Part shown: positions 53,901 through 62,033 of the stretch, one piece after another | Layout: each line of letters opens with the position of its first letter | Numbering within the stretch: the stretch's first letter is position 1 | From: Hippopus hippopus | Lineage: Eukaryota; Mollusca; Bivalvia; Cardiida; Cardiidae | Reading direction: 5' to 3' | Assembly: GCA_946811185.2 (NCBI GenBank) | Contig: OX328109.1 | Coordinates: 806,001 to 870,000 of the forward strand | DNA: 64,000 bases | The notes under the pieces: model-generated | What the model was told of the DNA's origin: nothing | Databases searched by the model: none | The model's input: the letters and a program-made list of their open reading frames with translations, nothing else | Position numbers and translations under genes: made by a program

Positions 53901-55483
53901 CTCTAGAGGTCACAGTTTCAGTCCAAATTTCTTGAAAGTTGGTCAGAATGTTTTACTTGATGACATCTCACATGACTTTGAAAATTGGTCATGTTGGGTC
54001 AGAAACTAGGTCAGTAGTTCAAATCTTAGAAAAAAAACTGTGTATGCTCTATAGGCCACATTTTCTGTCCAATACGTATGAAAGGTGGACAAGATCTTTG
54101 TTTTGATAATATCTACAATGGGAAAATTGGCTATGGTTGGATAAAAAGTAGGTCACTGAGAAAAATTCTAGAAAAAGCTTGTGTACATGCTAGAGGCCAA
54201 ATTTTCATTCCAATAATTATGAAAGCTTAGTAAATTGTTTGTCATGGTATCTCAAAAGAGATTGAAAATGGGTCATGTTTGGTCAAAAGACTCAGGTGAG
54301 CGACTTTAGGACCATCATGGCCCTCTTGTACAATCTTGTGTGTGTATCTTGTGTCTTACTGTATGTTTTTCTGCCAACAGCTGGATCTTTGCCAAAAAGC
54401 ATTGTAACACATTATCAAACTCGTATAATATCCATACTGTATGAAGAAGATTCCTTTGCAATTTGAACCCCAAACTGTTAAGATTTGGCAGCTAGTGGGC
54501 TTTTAAATCTGAGCATTTGTTGTCTTGTATGAAACAAAATATGAAAATTTTCCTTTTTTTTTTCCCTGTATGTTTGTGATTGTTACATTTCATTCTTGAA
54601 TTTTCTTGGTCACTACAGACACAGTATCCAGCAAACTAAAGAACAACAATGTGTTTACAATAGCCAAAAGAAATGTGGAAGGCCAGGATATGCTTTACCA
54701 GTCTTTAAAACTGACCAATGGAATCTGGGTCCTGGCGGAACTGAAAATACAGCCAGCTAATACATCATTTGTGGTGAGTACATGTGAGATCATCTGACAT
54801 AAGTTGGCTATTGAGCTATATAGGATCTGACATAACTTGGTATTTAAGATATATATAGGATCTGAGAAGTTTGCATTTGAGATTAATTTTATTTACTCTT
54901 TCCAAAACAAGAAAATTTTGTATATATCAGTATTGAAATCATATGCAGACAAATTCACCTTTGAAAGAGCACAAAACATTTTTGGAGACACATGTGTAGG
55001 TGCACTGACCTCAGAAATTTGACCTAAGCTGTTTAATCCGTATTAAACTCCAATACAAATAAAAGCTTTTGCCATATAACGCTTTACCAAGCAATTCCAT
55101 GTTTTATGAACCTGTAAAAAGAAAGCTTTTGAAAAAAATTGAGTGAAGGAAAATGCTGAAAACCAATATTTCACAATATTTTGCCCACTTTCCATGACAA
55201 ATACCACTGTTAAAGCTACTTTTGAGTCTGCAAAAGTTTTTTATATTGACAAGTCTAATATTCTGTGCTCAGAAAAGGGCAGACAAAAGAAACTGAACTT
55301 ACTGTGTAGGTATTTTCTTTTAACTATCACAAAACTGTAACCTGATGAATAAAGAAATTCTGTCAAGTAAAAACCACATATATGATTGTGAACTTTGTCT
55401 ACTTTCAGTTGTCACTGAAGTCCAGAGCTGTGGATGTATATGAAGATGTCAGTCAGACAATAGAGACTATCCTTCACAATTAG
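38930..55483 (+). CDS. AP1B1: AP-1/AP-2 complex subunit beta (17 coding exons)
   Basis: This is the large beta subunit of the clathrin adaptor complexes AP-1 (trans-Golgi/endosome) and AP-2 (plasma membrane); many invertebrates use one beta for both. Coding exons: 38930-38966, 39731-39836, 40167-40302, 40611-40856, 41552-41676, 42863-42998, 43422-43576, 44182-44322, 45354-45519, 46273-46563, 47450-47706, 48689-48908, 50648-50886, 51214-51343, 52165-52336, 54619-54773, 55409-55483. All junctions are AG/GT and phases close, giving 928 aa (vertebrate beta1/beta2 about 940-950). The start [20 protein letters not shown] is the invariant family N-terminus. Residues 1-598 are the HEAT-like trunk, about 599-690 the hinge and the rest the appendage. 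In the trunk [18 protein letters not shown] and AIVVIKDIF match beta1 rather than beta2 wording, so the symbol is a best label for a likely pre-duplication orthologue of both. Confidence 0.96.
39483..39696 (+). mobile_element. M1 MITE in AP1B1 intron 1, complete
   Basis: TTAA 39479-39482 and 39697-39700. Ends 34 bp before exon 2. Confidence 0.86.
39960..39992. repeat. C and A homopolymers
   Basis: C run followed by A run in intron 2, after a TCCGTCCGTCTGTCC stretch (39928-39942). Confidence 0.85.
41246..41459 (+). mobile_element. M1 MITE in AP1B1 intron 4
   Basis: Right TTAA 41460-41463; hairpin arms shortened by a few bases. A half copy lies at 40888-40950. Confidence 0.8.
41694..41900 (+). 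mobile_element. M1 MITE in AP1B1 intron 5, complete
   Basis: TTAA 41690-41693 and 41901-41904; begins 17 bp after exon 5. Confidence 0.9.
42350..42475. mobile_element. M3 element, decayed
   Basis: GACAGTGTAGATAAAAGAAC with GCAGTCTGATCTTTGGTC. Confidence 0.6.
42573..42848 (+). mobile_element. SINE-A, head lost, just before AP1B1 exon 6
   Basis: TTCCGAGGATTGACGATAAT to an expanded (CAAT)n tail; the exon acceptor is 14 bp further. Confidence 0.85.
43045..43145. mobile_element. M3 hairpin in AP1B1 intron 6
   Basis: AAGATCAAGATCAGACTGC and its complement around TCATTCTG. Confidence 0.75.
43199..43405 (+). repeat. Minisatellite made of the M1 terminus
   Basis: About seven units of 28-32 bp with GATTGTGTGGTAAAGAGTT, i.e. 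the M1 end plus TTAA, ending 16 bp before AP1B1 exon 7. Confidence 0.88.
43631..43740 (+). mobile_element. tRNA-like SINE head
   Basis: GCTCGGTAGAGCAGTTGG (A box) and GGTTTGAATCCCCAG (B box), with GACTTGAGACAGG doubled. A SINE-C head follows at 43755-43830. Confidence 0.6.
44636..44943 (+). mobile_element. Short foldback element with GGGGGTATAC ends, AP1B1 intron 8
   Basis: The left end forms a hairpin ATACCCCC...GTTTTCGGGGGTAT (44637-44671), followed by a GTCCGTCCGTCAGTGCGTCC stretch; the right end repeats CGGGGGTATACACATTCAG. Organisation resembles the HEL set but the ends differ. Confidence 0.5.
45128..45300 (+). mobile_element. M1 MITE, left part shortened
   Basis: Right TTAA 45301-45304; 50 bp before exon 9. 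Confidence 0.72.
45578..45793 (-). mobile_element. M1 MITE in AP1B1 intron 9, complete
   Basis: TTAA 45574-45577 and 45794-45797; strong hairpin at 45669-45742. Confidence 0.88.
45798..45895 (+). mobile_element. M1 half copy sharing a TTAA
   Basis: Starts at the TTAA 45794-45797 of its neighbour; stops inside the hairpin. Another half is at 46065-46130. Confidence 0.75.
46687..46878 (+). mobile_element. M1 MITE in AP1B1 intron 10
   Basis: CCTGTTACTACACAATCCC end; right TTAA 46879-46882 shared with the next copy. Confidence 0.8.
46883..47418 (+). mobile_element. M1 MITE split by SINE-A
   Basis: TTAA 46879-46882 and 47419-47422. Left part to 47038, right part from about 47350 (GAGCTTTTCATTAGTTGTC). 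Confidence 0.87.
47039..47350 (+). mobile_element. SINE-A, full-length reference copy
   Basis: Head GGCCCCGGTAGCTCAGTCAG (A box) and GGGTTCGATCCCTGG (B box), conserved body, AGGAAAGCATGGATAGGTGC and (CAAT)n tail; no frame-keeping ORF. Confidence 0.93.
47756..47965 (-). mobile_element. M1 MITE in AP1B1 intron 11
   Basis: Right TTAA 47966-47969 is shared with a second reverse copy at 47970-48130. Confidence 0.8.
47970..48130 (-). mobile_element. M1 MITE, hairpin shortened
   Basis: CACTTTACCAAACGAG end; the centre reads GGTTACCAGTTACCAATG, so most of one arm is lost. Confidence 0.76.
48237..48378 (-). mobile_element. M2 fragment, reverse
   Basis: GGCAGTTTTAATGCATC to GTTATGCAGAAAAT; cut by SINE-A. 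Confidence 0.65.
48379..48660 (+). mobile_element. SINE-A just before AP1B1 exon 12
   Basis: Head with GGTTGCAGGTTCAAATCC, complete body, tail ATCAATGGATCAATCAAG; exon acceptor 28 bp on. Confidence 0.85.
48689..48908 (+). other. AP1B1 exon 12: hinge with clathrin box
   Basis: This exon encodes most of the flexible hinge: an acidic/Thr start, a Gln-Pro stretch, then [12 protein letters not shown] and a Met/Pro/Gln-rich tail. LLDMD at residues 632-636 (48786-48800) fits the clathrin-box pattern L-hydrophobic-x-hydrophobic-D/E; vertebrate betas have LLNLD at this place. The box should bind the clathrin terminal domain. The acceptor lies about 28 bp after the end of a SINE-A copy. Confidence 0.85.
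48957..49944 (-). mobile_element. Tigger/pogo-like DNA transposon remnant in AP1B1 intron 12
   Basis: The right end reads, on the minus strand, CAGTATAACCTGTCCAAACC, and is followed outside by TA, the usual target of this group. The left end carries a decayed match (TTAACCTGTCTATACC). Subterminal GGTCGGTTTG and GGGGATCGGATTATC blocks recur near both ends. The 988-bp element has lost the catalytic part of its transposase and keeps only a C-terminal coding piece (49572-49243). The CAGT-start TIR and TA target fit Tigger/pogo elements; the family call is inference. Confidence 0.68.
49243..49572 (-). pseudogene. C-terminal piece of a Tigger/pogo-like transposase
   Basis: This is an open frame of 109 codons ending at a stop. 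It has an acidic Ser/Glu/Asp run ([14 protein letters not shown]) and then an amphipathic helical segment with EIRNFALTN. The last residues ([10 protein letters not shown]) resemble a PCNA-interacting Q-x-x-hydrophobic-x-x-F-aromatic box; a PCNA-binding motif at the C-terminus is known for pogo transposase. No DDE catalytic residues remain. It is antisense to the AP1B1 transcript. Confidence 0.55.
50325..50510 (+). mobile_element. M1 MITE, decayed, AP1B1 intron 12
   Basis: GTGGAAAAAGGAGAAAATGC then an insertion with GGGTGGGTGGG and the right-hand block. Confidence 0.6.
51374..51690 (+). mobile_element. TTAGCTCAGCTGTTTCC element, AP1B1 intron 14
   Basis: Starts TTAGCTCAGCTGTTTCCAG and continues into a GTCATCGTCGTCTG stretch and a body with TCAAACTTGGAGTAG. 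Relatives: 39883-39945 (intron 2) and 44430-44560 (intron 8). Only the left end is clear. Confidence 0.45.
51775..51915 (+). mobile_element. M1 MITE, decayed, AP1B1 intron 14
   Basis: GGAGAAAATGCAGGTTACAAG and ATCTGCAGATGCTTTC. Confidence 0.62.
52358..54328 (-). mobile_element. HEL element 2 in AP1B1 intron 15
   Basis: A reverse-orientation HEL element, from TTAGCTCACCTGAGCACG on the left to CATCATGGCCCTCTTG on the right. It carries the same terminal hairpins as HEL 1 and a longer, more homogeneous 145-bp array. At 1971 bp it is the largest single insertion in the adaptor gene. The CGTCGTCCGTCGTC stretch near 52410-52432 is the counterpart of the CGGACGG stretch of other HEL copies. Confidence 0.78.
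52440..54280 (+). repeat. 145-bp tandem array of HEL element 2 with higher-order duplication
   Basis: About twelve units of 145 bp (key words GGCCACATTTTCAGTCC, AACTTGGTCAGAATGTTTG, AAAACTAGGTCACTAGG). Units drift towards the right end. A block of three units at about 52860-53290 recurs at about 53294-53720 with its private variants, 434 bp apart. Confidence 0.92.
54985..55066 (+). mobile_element. SINE-B tail piece
   Basis: ACATGTGTAGGTGCACTGACC to TTAAACTCCAATACAAA; followed by a decayed M1 (55080-55262). Confidence 0.7.
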
Positions 55484-56815
55484 ACATTCCTTTGTAAATT
55501 AATGAAAACATGAACTCAATACTCTTCCATCAAACTGATAGAAAATGTCAGACTGATAGAAAACTACAAGTGGACAATCCCTGTCAGATGTTCATTACTC
55601 CAAAAAGTTCAGTTGCACTAGGAAGTTCATCAGGAACTAAAAAGCTTCATTGTGTTTAGATGTAGATGCTTCTACTAAGAGATTGTGAAAGATACAACAA
55701 AATGTAAAACTGGTCAGCTCTGTTACCTTTTCTCACGTTTTATATCATGAAATATGTCATAATTGTGTACAAATTTATTTGAGGAAAACCCAGGCTTTTA
55801 TTGTAGGTATGAATATTCATTAAATTGACAGTTTCATACACCTTCCAAACCTACTACCAGTAGCTTTGATGGTAGTGTTTTTTCATTGGTAGAGTTACAT
55901 TTTGATCCTCACTAGAGATTTCTTAAGTCTTTATTGAATTTTGTTTGTCAGTATGCCGAATTACCAAAATGTTTAAAATTGCTACAGTCTATATCTCGGC
56001 TAACCTACCAAATAGTCCAATGAGTTAACAGCTTTGAGGAAAAAACGCATTTGAAAAAAATTGTTGAAAGAGGAGAAAATGCTGGTAACCAGCATGTTGT
56101 CCTCTTCCAACATTATTTTCTACCCTATCATAGAGAAATCTAAAAAATCCACATTTATCACCTGCAAAAGCTTTCATATTATAGATAAGTCTAAAATTTT
56201 GTTATCTGGTAAGGATTAAGATTTTGAAAATTCAAACTGGGGTATATTTGCAATGTGTATTGTTTGCAATGTGTTGCAATGTATTTCTTTTTGTGTGAAG
56301 TGTAGGCCAACAAAGGGATTTTATTTTTCTTGGTCAACAAGTGGACAAAATGTTTAGTTCAGTAATTTCACAATTGACCTTACATAATGTAAACGTGTCC
56401 AGTGTTGTTGCTTATAAATTGCTATATTACTAAGACAAGTTTTGCTGAGGGGAAGGAAAGATTTTGCAGAATGTTTAGATGGATTATTAAATTAGACTGT
56501 TGAGTTCCGTGAGAGATATTCGGATCAAATTGACCTAGAAATGTTGCAAGTAGATTTTTGTGTCTGAACTGAAAATATGTTTGTAGTTTAAGTATTGATG
56601 TTGTGAAAAAAATTTATGTGCAATAACTTGATTAACAGCATTTCTCTTTTCTCGTAATGTTTTCAGAAAGCTGTCTTCTATTGTTGTAATAGTGTGGAAT
56701 GCTTTTGGTGTAAGGTTAAATTGCAATTACTAGAATACATGTACACATGTATCTACTATTGTTATAGATTTTATCATTATGTCATTTGTATGAATAAAAT
56801 GTTGAAAATTTTTCA
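55484..56815 (+). other. AP1B1 3' untranslated region
   Basis: Sequence after the stop TAG (55481-55483). An AATAAA at 56793-56798 is a plausible polyadenylation signal, about 1.3 kb from the stop. Two decayed M1 pieces (56025-56215 and 56625-56722) would then be inside the mature 3' UTR. The end is an estimate. Confidence 0.5.
56025..56215 (+). mobile_element. M1 MITE in the AP1B1 3' UTR
   Basis: GAGTTAACAGCTTTGAGG to TCTGGTAAGGATTAA; left end short. Hairpin would be transcribed. Confidence 0.72.
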
Positions 56816-56855
56816 TGTTTTCTTTTTTAGAAGTGCCCAAATCTTAGCCCTTAGC

Positions 56856-57182
56856 TGAGCCCGGTAGCTCAGTCGACAGCAAACAGGACTCAAGAACATG
56901 GGGTCGCTGGTTTGATTCCTGGCTTGGCAAGGTTTGATGATAGTCATTGCAACAGGATTCATTCCTCTCTCACTGATAGTCATTGCAACAGGATTCATTC
57001 CTCTCTCACTGCTGACCATTGTAACGATGATGGTTATGTGGGAAAGCAGCCAGTGGCTTTGAAAGAATGTTGTGCAGATTACTTGTTAAAGAAACTCCAG
57101 GAAAGCATGGATAGGTGCACTGGCCATTGAGATATAACTGAAATAATGTTAAAAATGTGTAACACCATACCATCAATCAATC
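56856..57182 (+). mobile_element. SINE-A with a 36-bp internal duplication
   Basis: Full element with GAGCCCGGTAGCTCAGTCG head; TGATAGTCATTGCAACAGG recurs at 56936 and 56972. Confidence 0.88.
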
Positions 57183-57274
57183 CTTGCCCTTAGAGAGCCG
57201 AATAAACCTATTTGACATTTTCATCTGAGAAATTCAACCTAAATGATGACAATTTCATGGTTGCATTTGTCTGC

Positions 57275-57375
57275 AGTGTTTCAGCAAAGCAGACATTGTA
57301 GATCAAAGATCAGGCTGCACATTTTGTGCAGCCTGATCTTTATCTACACTGGCCGCAAAGGCACTATAAGGGTTA
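57275..57375. mobile_element. M3 hairpin
   Basis: GTAGATCAAAGATCAGGCTGC with complement; arms carry matching GGCTGC/GCAGCC, unlike GACTGC/GCAGTC elsewhere. Confidence 0.78.
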
Positions 57376-58016
57376 AGGACAAAACAGAAATTGTGATTTT
57401 GGTGAAACAATTTTCCTGAAATATTTTTGACATCGTTATACTCTCATGGGCTTCTTGTTAATCATAAAATGGTATATTAAAATTAACATAATGTATAGAG
57501 AGTACAGACCAAATCAGACTGGACAAATGTGCAGACTGATCTTGGTCTATGCATGTACTTGTTCATGGCTGTTTTTACTCTAAAACTATCAGCTAAACAT
57601 TTTTCTAAGCCTATGGCTAGTCTTCCCATGTAAAAATTCACCACTTTAGGTAACTGAATACGGTACATAAGTAGTAGAATGTAAATAATATACCCCTGAA
57701 GCAAGAGAGAACTTGCCACTTTTTCAAAATCTTCATTAGGTTGACACTGATGTTGATGTACATACACACCGTGCCTTAATAATGGATAAAGATACATTTA
57801 AATGCTTTGTTCTTGGCTTGATATGTTTTTCTCAAAATTGTTTGCTTTTGTGTTAAAGAACCAGTCTGTTGCAACATGTATGAAACCACCGTAGTGGTGA
57901 ACAGAACTATTTCCAATCAACCACAACCTAAAATGGGCTCCGCCCCTCAGCTTTTGCAGAGCAGGTTGCCCAAGATCGTTGCTTGAAATTGTGAATTTTT
58001 CCAGGACTTCGTATTG
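57376..58016. other. Unassigned stretch
   Basis: Contains a half M3 (57495-57560). A 104-codon minus frame (57797-57483) shows no known family. Otherwise nothing seen. Confidence 0.4.
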
Positions 58017-58020
58017 TTAA

Positions 58021-58236
58021 CCCTTTACCACACTGCTGAGTTTAAAAGACTCAGAGAAAGAAAGCTTTTGAAAACGTTGTGAGAAAAGGAGAAAATGCTG
58101 GTGACCAGCATTTTCTCCTTTTACCACGATGTTCTCTACCCTTGCAAAAACAAATTTCAATTTTTGAGACTATATATTTTGTAGTCTGCAAATGCTGGCA
58201 ATTAGTCAAGTCTAAAACTTTTGTTGTTTGTTCAAA
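58021..58236 (+). mobile_element. M1 MITE upstream of TRIAP1
   Basis: TTAA 58017-58020, CCCTTTACCACACTGC end, full hairpin with GGTGACCAGC centre. Confidence 0.85.
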
Positions 58237-58679
58237 ACTTAAACAGGTTACTGGAACACAACTAAAATTGTACTGCCTTGTTTGTCTAAATCTTTTTTCG
58301 GGTTTTTACAATATATCAGTAGTAAGCCCTAGAAAATATCTAATTAGCATTAATCAATACACAAAAGGATTGAAAATTCCCAGAGGAGAAACCACTCGGA
58401 CGAAGCGTCCAGGCGGCGATAGTGTCTAGTAGCGGATCCTCCCCGTGCGAACATTTTTGATGGAAACGCTCCGTAAAGCGACTGTATTAAGCATTTTAAC
58501 GTCAACACTTTTCTGCTGCGGTGCGATTCGGAAAAATGTTCTCAAATATCTCTACATAAACACTTTTATATATAATTTATTGACGTATTCTTAAACACCA
58601 AAACTCATATGTGGGTATTGCAAAATTATTCATTGAAAGAAATTCAAAAAAATAGCCATTAGACCTATTTTTTCTAGCG

Positions 58680-58802
58680 GTGCACTTCCTACCACAAAGG
58701 TGTTGTAGGGCACTTCCGGTTGATGAAATTCACGTTGCGATTTCTTTGTCTTTGGGGGTCGACCGTCCACGTTCAGATTGTCACGTTGTTTTTGTATTAA
58801 AT
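58680..58802 (+). promoter_or_regulatory. TRIAP1 promoter / 5' UTR
   Basis: A short GC-richer block directly before the TRIAP1 start. CTTCCGG at 58713-58719 and a second CACTTCC near 58683 are ETS-family core sites in reverse, typical of nuclear-encoded mitochondrial gene promoters. There is no TATA box. The transcription start is inferred to lie here because the ATG at 58803 is the first good one. Confidence 0.45.
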
Positions 58803-59870
58803 ATGAACAGTATCGGAGAGGAGTGTCAAGAACTGAAAGTTGCTTATGACGAATGCTTTAATCGATGGATCAGAGACTCATTTCTGCAGGGGAAGAATGA
58901 CAATTCGTGCGACAAGCTGTTCGAGACATACCAAGCGTGTGTGAAGGTAACAATATGTTCAGCAAATACTGAATAGATTTGCGTGTTAACTCTTTCCATA
59001 CCATAGACGACACCAGAACTTTTCTGGACAGTGTAGATCAAGATCAGACTGCTATATTCTGGATCATAAAAGAACTGTCTCTTGATCTTGCCGAGGAAAT
59101 GTATTTTTAGCCTTTGAGAAAATGCAATTTATTTATTCAGTAGCGAAAGAGTTAAAATGTAGCTGTATATCCAAGATCTGAATTAAATTCATGAGCATGC
59201 AGATTGAGATAGGCTATGAGTCTTCTAAACCCTTTCTTAGGTCTTTACTGATTAATCCTTTATCATAAAGTTCTTTGAGGGTTTTTTCAATCATTGCAGG
59301 AAAAGGTGGATCCATAAAAAAAGTGGTAAAAATCATGTGTCTTACCCCAAACATATACTACATATACCTTCTTGAAGAAATATTCGGGGGTCAGGTCTTG
59401 TGTGATGAATGTGTAGGATTTGACACCTCTAGGCTCCGTTTGGGATCTTCACTGGAGGCACTTGTTTTTTGTTTTTTTTTGTTAGAATGTCCTTGGGCAA
59501 GACACTACATAGTAGTGCGCATATAGTGAAGAATCCTAAGACATACATGAACAAGTTAACCATTGTGATATGAATGAAATAACGTTAAAAATGGAGTGAA
59601 GCAAAATCAATCGGTCAAGAAATACCCCATCAAATAGACTACTATCAGCAGTTTCTCCTTTGCCCTCAATGTTTTCTATAGTTTTCTTCCCCATGATCTT
59701 TAAAACAAGGGATTATTTGGTAAGTGCTCAATATTTGTATCTTAACTATTCTTTTCTTTCTTGTCTTTCAGAAAGTCATAAAAGAAAAGGGAATAGAGCC
59801 TTTAGAATTGGAACGAGATGTCTTAGGGACAGAAGACGAAAAAGTGCCTCCAGATTCAGGGAAGAAATGA
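58803..59870 (+). CDS. TRIAP1: TRIAP1 / Mdm35-like twin CX9C protein (2 coding exons)
   Basis: TRIAP1 is a small mitochondrial intermembrane-space protein that pairs with PRELI-family proteins to move phosphatidic acid and other lipids between the mitochondrial membranes, and in vertebrates it is p53-inducible and anti-apoptotic. Exon 1 is 58803-58946 (48 codons), exon 2 59772-59870, phase 0, giving 80 aa (human 76). [12 protein letters not shown] opens like human MNSVGEAC. Cysteines C8, C18, C36 and C46 form two CX9C motifs; CFNRW after C18 is the family hallmark. The C-terminus after the junction ([10 protein letters not shown]...) also matches human AIKEKEI. The intron (825 bp) holds M3, SINE-C and M1 pieces. 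Confidence 0.93.
58987..59156. mobile_element. M3 element in TRIAP1 intron
   Basis: TTAACTCTTTCCATACC to GCGAAAGAGTTAA gives inverted ends with TTAA, around GGACAGTGTAGATCAAG. Confidence 0.7.
59386..59618 (+). mobile_element. SINE-C, diverged, in TRIAP1 intron
   Basis: GTGTAGGATTTGACACC head part, TGTCCTTGGGCAAGACAC body; ends near AATCAATCGG. Confidence 0.65.
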
Positions 59871-60765
59871 TAACAAAAAAGAAATAATAACCAAAAAAAA
59901 CAAGATTTCTCGAAAGAATGGTTCCAAACCAAAAGTATCTGTGATAACAAAAAGGAATGGATGGTGATTAGAAGTAGACACAGTGCAGAAATTATAATAG
60001 CACTCTTTATAGAATTGGGCAGTGTTAGTCTATTCATGTTTTTTGATAGATTTCATAAGTCTGTACTACTCTACAGTGGTCTATATATACAGTGTCGTTT
60101 GGCTAGCTGCTTAAGAATTTAGGATATGTGATTTGTTTAAAAACATTCAAGATAAGGGATAGGAAGAAATCCGAGTTGTGGCAGGACTGGTTGAGATTAT
60201 GATAAACAAATTTTTATATTCAGTTCGAAATATATACTTTTTTTTTTGCTTTTGATTTTTTATTTTATGTTGTATAACATATAAAAATTAAGTAGATTTC
60301 CTCCCCCAAGTTTACAAATTTTTCTTCTGGAAAGGCTCCTTTGTACCATAATTCATTGTATAAAGCAAGTCATTGCGTTATCATGGATCCATAAAGTCCA
60401 TTCCATATAACAATTGACCGAATCACAGCGTTACACAGGTACTTTGACATGCAGAAAATTTGCTAAAGGCAAAATGTATCAACCCCAGGTAAGCCTGCTT
60501 GGATTGCGCAGACTGACATGTACCTTCTTGCAGATGCATTACGCCTTCTTTTACAGAGCATGGACCAAATGTAATGTATGCAACCAATTGTTCGACAATG
60601 AAATGAAGACGTTGAAATTCAAAACATTCTGACAGTGTCTGCGCCTGAAATTATTCTAAAGAGTTATTTCTTGCATGTACATAATCCACCTATACTGATG
60701 CATCAACTCAATTTCAATTCCTGCTTCCTTGTTATTGCTCCATTTTTTGTAAGCAATAAAAGATG
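59871..60765 (+). other. TRIAP1 3' UTR and flank
   Basis: A-rich sequence after the TRIAP1 stop. AATAAA at 60755-60760 is one possible polyadenylation signal, but a nearer non-canonical site cannot be excluded. A reverse M2 copy occupies 60333-60570, so the true UTR may end before it. Confidence 0.35.
60333..60570 (-). mobile_element. M2 MITE, reverse
   Basis: GTTATCATGGATCCATAAAG to CAGAGCATGGACCAAATG; hairpin mismatched. Confidence 0.75.
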
Positions 60766-60879
60766 GCAGTGATGATCATCAGTACAATGTTTTTTTTTGT
60801 GTGTATTTTTTTCATTAAGCACCATTTCCACTGCATGGCTCAAATATAATATCCTTCTGTATTTTTGAAACTGTATCCG

Positions 60880-61100
60880 ACAGTGTAGGTTCAACACCAG
60901 ACTGCCACTTAGTGCCATTTGATCTTGATCATTTGCCGACAACAAATAAAATGTAGCATATATCATAAAAATTTGTCCTTGAAAGGATACAAAAGATAGT
61001 TGGTGGAATTGATAAAAAATGCTGGTTACCAGCACTTTCTTCTTTTCCCACAATGTTTTCTAAAACTGTCTTCTTCAGGGTCATTAAAGTAACAATAAAT
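60880..61100 (-). mobile_element. M3 half plus M1 right half
   Basis: GACAGTGTAGGTTCAACACC at 60888, joined at about 60937 to M1 (TTTGCCGACAACAAATAAAATG to TTCTTCAGGGTC). Confidence 0.65.
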
Positions 61101-61109
61101 CCAAATGTA

Positions 61110-61462
61110 AACAAAGCAGGTAGTTTAATGCATTTTAATTTACATGTATATCATACCATTTAAAAATATGGAAATTATTGTGAAGATGACAATCTGTTAT
61201 TGTACGGTATGTCCAAGTGTTAGTCGCTGACAGAGAAATTAATTTCAAAACAAGGTTAAAACCTGCCAGGTAGCTGTGTCTTTTGTTTACTTTTTGCCTG
61301 ATTTTAAAATTCTTTTTTCTGTCAGCGACTAACATTTGGCCCAACCACACGATAACAGACTGTCATCTCCAAAATATTTTCCATACTTTCAAATGGTATG
61401 ATTAAAATTTAAATGTATTATGACTCCTGATTTGCTATTTTGGCCTTTACTGGACCTTTAAA
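61110..61462. mobile_element. M4 foldback, complete
   Basis: Inverted halves: CATACCATTTAAAAATATGG at 61151 and its partner TACTTTCAAATGGTATG at 61382; right end CTTTACTGGACCTTT. Confidence 0.8.
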
Positions 61463-61729
61463 AGTCTGGATTGTGTAGTAAATGATTGAGGCAACTACAT
61501 GCTGCCATATGTGAATCAGGGTTTGTATTCAAGAATAATTTTTAGAGCATTTTTAGTCTTCTTCTCGAGAGATTTTTGAATTTGAAAGTAACACAATTTC
61601 TCATTGACTAAAGCAAGTTGTGATACTTTCTAAATATACAAATGGACTTAGAATAAGATGATAATTATATTGTTGGTGAATATGGACACAGATTCATTTC
61701 ATTTGAGCAATTTCTCAACATCTGAATTA

Positions 61730-61905
61730 ACTCTACCACATAATCACGAGTTTTAAAGAAACTGAAGAAATAGCCTTTTGAAAACCTTGTGGGAAAAGGA
61801 GAAAATGCTGGTTACCAGACATAACCATCATTTCAACTAATAATTTGTGATCTACAAATGCTAAAAAGTTGGATAAGTCTAAAATTTATCATCTGGTAAC
61901 TTGAT
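61730..61905 (+). mobile_element. M1 MITE, decayed
   Basis: ACCACATAATCACGAG to TTATCATCTGG; right hairpin arm lost. Confidence 0.68.
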
Positions 61906-62033
61906 ATGTACATGTAATCTATTTTTCAAAATTAAGCATCGATGGAAAAGGTCAAACACCTAACAAGAAATATCTTTAAAAAAGATAGATGGCGTAAATT
62001 TGCCAGCAAATAGGCAGGGGCCCTTAAGTCTTT

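Larger units (their letters stand above)
50648..55483 (+). other. AP1B1 exons 13-17: appendage (ear) domain
   Basis: Exons 13-17 encode the C-terminal ear, which recruits accessory proteins. The start is Gly-rich linker, then [19 protein letters not shown] opens the beta-sandwich subdomain. [19 protein letters not shown] in exon 16 is the most conserved platform-subdomain stretch. The last exon ends ETILHN plus stop. Introns 15 and 12 carry the largest insertions of the gene (a 2-kb HEL and a Tigger-like fossil). Confidence 0.9.

Noticed and set aside
52490..53906. Series of similar 62-86-codon open frames (MVRMFASMI...[13 protein letters not shown]) as a repeat-protein gene
   Set aside because: They are the 145-bp tandem unit read in shifting frames; the unit is not a multiple of three and each frame stops after about one and a half units. 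The same happens in reverse at 28452-29399.
57483..57797. 104-codon minus-strand frame
   Set aside because: No recognised family, no splice context, and overlaps an M3 remnant.
58425..58494. Minus-strand ATG with a 22-codon basic frame (MLNTVALRSVSIKNVRTG) that could be a mitochondrial leader, divergent to TRIAP1
   Set aside because: It meets a stop before any good GT donor, so it is not supported as a first exon.
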